Source of the DNA: Acholoe squamosa | Lineage: Eukaryota > Annelida > Polychaeta > Phyllodocida > Polynoidae | Assembly: GCA_949317995.1 (NCBI GenBank) | Contig: OX439041.1 | Span: 4,032,501-4,096,500 of the forward strand | Reading direction: 5' to 3' | DNA: 64,000 nucleotides | In this document: positions 55,101 through 61,100 of the stretch, in pieces | Layout: each line of letters begins with the position of its first letter | Numbering within the stretch: position 1 is the stretch's first letter | Program-made: the position numbers and the translations under genes | The notes under the pieces: model-generated | Databases searched by the model: none | Told to the model about the DNA's origin: nothing | What the model saw: only the letters and a program-made list of their open reading frames with translations

Positions 55101-58100
55101 AGGTTGGTGAGGTGGTTGAGGAGGTCCAGGATGAGTGGGAGGAGTGGGACTCTGGTTATGACACCACCGCAGAGGATGACCGCCCTCTCATCATCCTGCA
55201 GCAGGAGCTGCGTGATGAGGATGATAACATCCCCCTCGCTCAACTGCTCCATGATGAAGAGGACAACGAGGATGACATCCCTCTCGCCCAGCTGCCTGCC
55301 AGTGAGGATGAGGATGACATCCCTCTCGCCCAGCTGCCGGACACAGAAGATGAGGATGACGTCCCCATCACCCAGCTGCAGCCCATCCGGCGTTCGACCC
55401 GGCGTCAGACTCGTCGCACTTGTCGTCATTGAGCATTGCTTATATAAGGATGATACTGTGGGCATTGTCCTCCATTGGGTCATTTAGGTGGGCATAACCC
55501 TCCATGATAATGTTAGGAAAATGAATTAAGTAATTGGCATGATTATAATGAAACATAAATGAATGAAGTAATTGCAATGATTATATAAATAATGTACCAT
55601 GGGTGGACTGGGAGATAGGGGGGTAGATGTATTAAGTCATAGATGGATTAAATCATGATGGGTGGGCAAGGGGGGTAGGGTATGTAATTGTATGCAATGT
55701 TGGGGGAAAGGGTAGTCAATAAACATGTTCTTTCCAGTTCTGTTAAAAAGTGTTTCTGTTATATATACCAGACTAGACCCGAGAGAGACCCTACATCCAG
55801 AAGGTTGATAGCCATAGTAACGGACTAGACCCGAGAGAGACCCTGTTTCCCATGCCCAGAGCAATAATTATATGCTGCAGACACCAGTGTTTTGTTTTAC
55901 TGTGAAGATAATGAATGTACCAAGCACCAAAAGTCCAAAACAACCACAAAGGTTTTGTAAAAATATGATTTTTTTGCAAATTTATGTGCCCGCATGCTAT
56001 ATTTTTAGCAAAACGGACCAGAAAAGAATATCTTTCCAAAGTAAAATCATGTTAAAAGGAGACTAATAAGAGAGTAAAAGGTTTAATGAACCTATGGGAG
56101 CATTCAATTATTGTTATTAAGCACTTCCCTAAAGATAAAAGACATGGGAAAGAAAGAATGATATATAAAGGGTTTTCACCCCTGTTTTAGGCTACGGACT
56201 AGACCCGAGAGAGACCCTACTTAACTGCTGTAGCAGAACAAGGATAAGTCAAAGGCTAACATCCTTATAGGTGGTTGTAGACAAGCTCCTTAGCTACCAT
56301 ATGAAGTAGAAATAAGAGGGATAACCCATGTATTATGCAGTTTTACAATGTTTGGCAAAAGGCATGGTGAGTTGTGTAGGTGATCCCCTCGGACCGCAAT
56401 ATTTTAATTTTACTATAATTATACCAAAAATTCATAGAATGTCCATCTAAATTCATTCCTAACATGCTCCAACATCTGTGTTTTACATATAAAAAAGAAT
56501 AATAAAGGAAAGATTCATACAAAACATGCTAAATATGCATATACTGTACAGGGGTAGGGTCTCTCTCGGGTCTAGTGCGTAATTGAGGTAGTCCACTTCA
56601 GCCCTGTGCCCTGGATTTAAAAACGATATTTAACTTACCCACATATATGGACCCTAAGCCCCAACACATGTACTATGTGTACCCTAAAACTTTTTAGGCT
56701 GCTCCAGAATATTTTTGGGACCCCCCTGGTAGCCCAGTTAACGACGATTCGTGATTATTGGTCATTGATAAATTGCACAAAGGGAGACATGACACTCAAA
56801 TAGGCAATGACATATGGAGTATATATTCTACTTATGCTGCACCAATTCATTTGCAGGTTTTAAGAACAGTAAGTGAGTTTTAAAATCGGGTTGAAGTCAG
56901 ATAAATGTCAGAGTAAGTTGGCAAGTATGAGATTCACCCTGACTCTAAGGACTTGATTAAGATTTCTAAACACATAGGGGATGTATTATAACAACAGAAA
57001 AACATTTAAATAGTGAATGATTGGCCTAAAATCAATTGAAAAAAAATAGAAAATGAGGCTTGAGCTGCTGAAAAGAGTGCTTTGCAGGGGCTGGGTAGTA
57101 GCAGATTGGCTGGGAGTGCCCAATAAATGCTTAAAATCAAAGCCAGGGCCTTATTCTATCATATAAACCACAGATGTGCATGTATTTGGGTGTAACAGAG
57201 AAGCTATGGGACCAGAAATCATTCCATCAAGGGCATTACACGATTCATCATGCACCTTACATCAGGCAAGCAACTCTGGTTTTGGGCAACCAAGGCATGT
57301 TGAGACTCATTTCTTTTTTTTTAAATGGCACCTCATCAATAGATATATGCCATAGGATGGGTTAGATAAGCCAGTAACGATTAATACAGCCTGTACATAC
57401 ACAAGTGCTATTTAAGAGGGGTGGGTTGACTTCAAAAATACTTGAATGTGTATTGCCCGCAAAGGGTGAATAGTACTCAAAAGAGAAATTCACCAAAATT
57501 CCCTATACAGACCCCTTGATGGTGATGAGAAGGAAGTCTGAGGATACTATATTTTTAGCTGATCTAATGCCATAAATGATTCTCATGAGACTGACATCAC
57601 TATTTTCAACTTAGAAGAATGGTTAGCGTAAAAAAGAAATTGAGACATATCACCTCCATTCCCCATGGAATTGTTTCTTTGGACCCCCCACTAAGGAATA
57701 AATAAAATTATGGTGGTCTCTTACTGCTTTGCTTGATGGTTCAGGGGGTGGAATGAGGTTGAAATTGAAAGAAAATGCTATTTTGGGCCATTTTTTAACT
57801 TTGGGCCATTATATCTCAAAAGATTCTGGTCCGACATATGCAAATTTGACCTTTCTTTGATTCCCAGGATTTTTACTTTCAAATAACACCAAAAAGAGGA
57901 AGAATGTTTAAATAGTTTTTATTCTGCATGCCCTAACCCAAAAAAGACACTAAAAAGCAGAAAGTGGGAGCTTTGTCAGGAATCGCCCATATATAGATAA
58001 CATACCCTCACAGTTGTTGCCCGTGTAGCCTGGTGCACAGGTACATGTGTACAAACCCACTTCATCATTGCAGGTTGCACCGTTCTCACACTGATTTGGA

Positions 58101-61100
58101 CTGCAATCATTGATATCATCTGTAAAAGGGAGATAAACATAAGAGAATCTGCTCCTTATCATTTAACATTCTATAGCCGATAGTGGAGTAGTGCACCAGA
58201 CCCGACAATTGTCATGATGCACAAATGCACCCCTGGTGAGTAACTCACCTGGGCTATATTTGTGCATTATGACCTTCAGTATTGATAAATTGCACGAAGG
58301 GAGACATGACACTCAAATAGGCAATGACATATGGAGTATATATTCTACTTATGCTGCACCAATTCATTTGCAGGTTTTAAGAACAGTAAGTGAGTTTTAA
58401 AATCGGGTTGAAGTCAGATAAATGTCAGAGTAAGTTGGCAAGTATGAGATTCACCCTGACTCTAAGGACTTGATTAAGATTTCTAAACACATAGGGGATG
58501 TATTATAACAACAGAAAAACATTTAAATAGTGAATGATTGGCCTAAAATCAATTGAAAAAAAAATAGAAAATGAGGCTTGAGCTGCTGAAAAGAGTGCTT
58601 TGCAGGGGCTGGGTAGTAGCAGAGTGGCTGGGAGTGCCCAATAAATGCTTAAAATCAAAGCCAGGGCCTTATTCTATCATATAAACCACAGATGTGCATG
58701 TATTTGGGTGTAACAGAGAAGCTATGGGACCAGAAATCATTTCATCAAGGGCATTACACGATTCATCATGCGCCTTACATCAGGCAAGCAACTCTGGTTT
58801 TGGGCAACCAAGGCATGTTGAGACTCATTTCTTTTTTTTTAAATGGCACCTCATCAATAGATATATGCCATAGGATGGGTTAGATAAGCCAGTAACGATT
58901 AATACAGCCTGTACATACACAAGTGCTGTTTAAGAGGGGTGGGTTGACTTCAAAAATACTTGAATGTGTATTGCCCGCTCAGGGTGAATAGTACTCAAAA
59001 AAGAATTTCACCAAAATTCCCCTATACAGACCCCTTGATGGTGATGAGAAGGAAGTCTGAGGATACTATATTTTTAGCTGATCTAATGCCATAAATGATT
59101 CATCATGAGACTGACATCACTATTTTCAACCTAGAAGAATGGTAAGCGCAAGAAAAAAATTGAGACATATCACCTCCATTCCCCATGGAATTGTTTCTTT
59201 GGACCCCCCACTAAGGAATAAATAAAATTATGGTGGTCTCTTACTGCTTTGCTTGATGGTTCAGGGGGTGGAATGAGGTTGAAATTGAAAGAAAATGCTA
59301 TTTTGGGCCATTTTTTAACTTTGGGCCATTATATCTCAAAAGATTCTGGTCCGACATATTCAAATTTGACCTTTCTTTGATTCCCAGGATTTTTACTTTC
59401 AAATAACACCAAAAAGAGGAAGAATGTTTAAATAGTTTTTATTCTGCACGCCCTAACCCAAAAAAGACACTAAAAAGCAGAAAGTGGGAGCTTTGTCAGG
59501 AATCGCCCATATATAGATAACATACCCTCACAGTTGTTGCCCGTGTAGCCTGGTGCACAGGTACATGTGTACAAACCCACTTCATCATTGCAGGTTGCAC
59601 CGTTCTCACACTGATTTGGACTGCAATCATTGATATCCTCTGTAAAAGGGAGATAAACATAAGAGAATCTGCTCCTTATCATTTAACATTCTATAGCCGA
59701 TAGTGGAGTAGTGCACCAGACCCGACTATTGTCATGATGCACGAATGCACCCCTGGTGAGTAACTCACCTGGGCTATATTTGTGCATTATGACCTTCAGT
59801 ATTGATAAATTGCACGAAGGGAGACATGACACTCAAATAGGCGATGACATATGGAGTATATATTCTACTAATGCTGCACCAATTCATTTGCAGGTTTTAA
59901 GAACAGTAAGTGAGTTTTAAAATCGGGTTGAAGTCAGATAAATGTCAGAGTAAGTTGGCAAGTATGAGATTCACCCTGACTCTAAGGACTTGATTAAGAT
60001 TTCTAAACACATAGGGGATGTATTATAACAACAGAAAAACATTTAAATAGTGAATGATTGGCCTAAAATCAATTGAAAAAAAATAGAAAATGAGGCTTGA
60101 GCTGCTGAAAAGAGTGCTTTGCAGGGGCTGGGTAGTAGCAGATTGGCTGGGAGTGCCCAATAAATGCTTAAAATCAAAGCCAGGGCCTTATTCTATCATA
60201 TAAACCACAGATGTGCATGTATTTGGGTGTAACAGAGAAGCTATGGGACCAGAAATCATTCCATCAAGGGCATTACACGATTCATCATGCACCTTACATC
60301 AGGCAAGCAACTCTGGTTTTGGGCAACCAAGGCATGTTGAGACTCATTTCTTTTTTTTTAAATGGCACCTCATCAATAGATATATGCCATAGGATGGGTT
60401 AGATAAGCCAGTAACGATTAATACAGCCTGTACATACACAAGTGCTGTTTAAGAGGGGTGGGTTGACTTCAAAAATACTTGAATGTGTAGTGCCCGCAAA
60501 GGGTGAATAGTACTCAAAAGAGAATTTCACCAAAATTCCCCTATACAGACCCCTTGATGGTGATGAGAAGGAAGTCTGAGGATACTATATTTTTAGCTGA
60601 TCTAATGCCATAAATGATTCTCATGAGACTGACATCACTATTTTCAACTTAGAAGAATGGTTAGCGTAAAAAAGAAATTGAGACATATCACCTCCATTCC
60701 CCATGGAATTGTTTCTTTGGACCCCCCACTAAGGAATAAATAAAATTATGGTGGTCTCTTACTGCTTTGCTTGATGGTTCAGGGGGTGGAATGAGGTTGA
60801 AATTGAAAGAAAATGCTATTTTGGGCCATTTTTTAACTTTGGGCCATTATATCTCAAAAGATTCTGGTCCGACATATGCAAATTTGACCTTTCTTTGATT
60901 CCCAGGATTTTTACTTTCAAATAACACCAAAAAGAGGAAGAATGTTTAAATAGTTTTTATTCTGCACGCCCTAACCCAAAAAAGACACTAAAAAGCAGAA
61001 AGTGGGAGCTTTGTCAGGAATCGCCCATATATAGATAACATACCCTCACAGTTGTTGCCCGTGTAGCCTGGTGCACAGGTACATGTGTACAAACCCACTT

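Larger units (their letters stand above)
48677..56763 (+). mobile_element. 8,087-base DNA transposon, copy 2
   Basis: Same ends, gene content and insertion base as copy 1, with ATTG at 48673-48676 and 56764-56767. Only a few differences from copy 1 are visible: one C fewer in gene A exon 4, three single-base coding changes (two silent, one Ser/Asn in gene B), TCACAGTATC at about 51744, and GGGCATAACC at about 55495. Both copies are followed by GCACAAAGGG where other units have GCACGAAGGG. This supports duplication of an already occupied unit. Confidence 0.85.
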
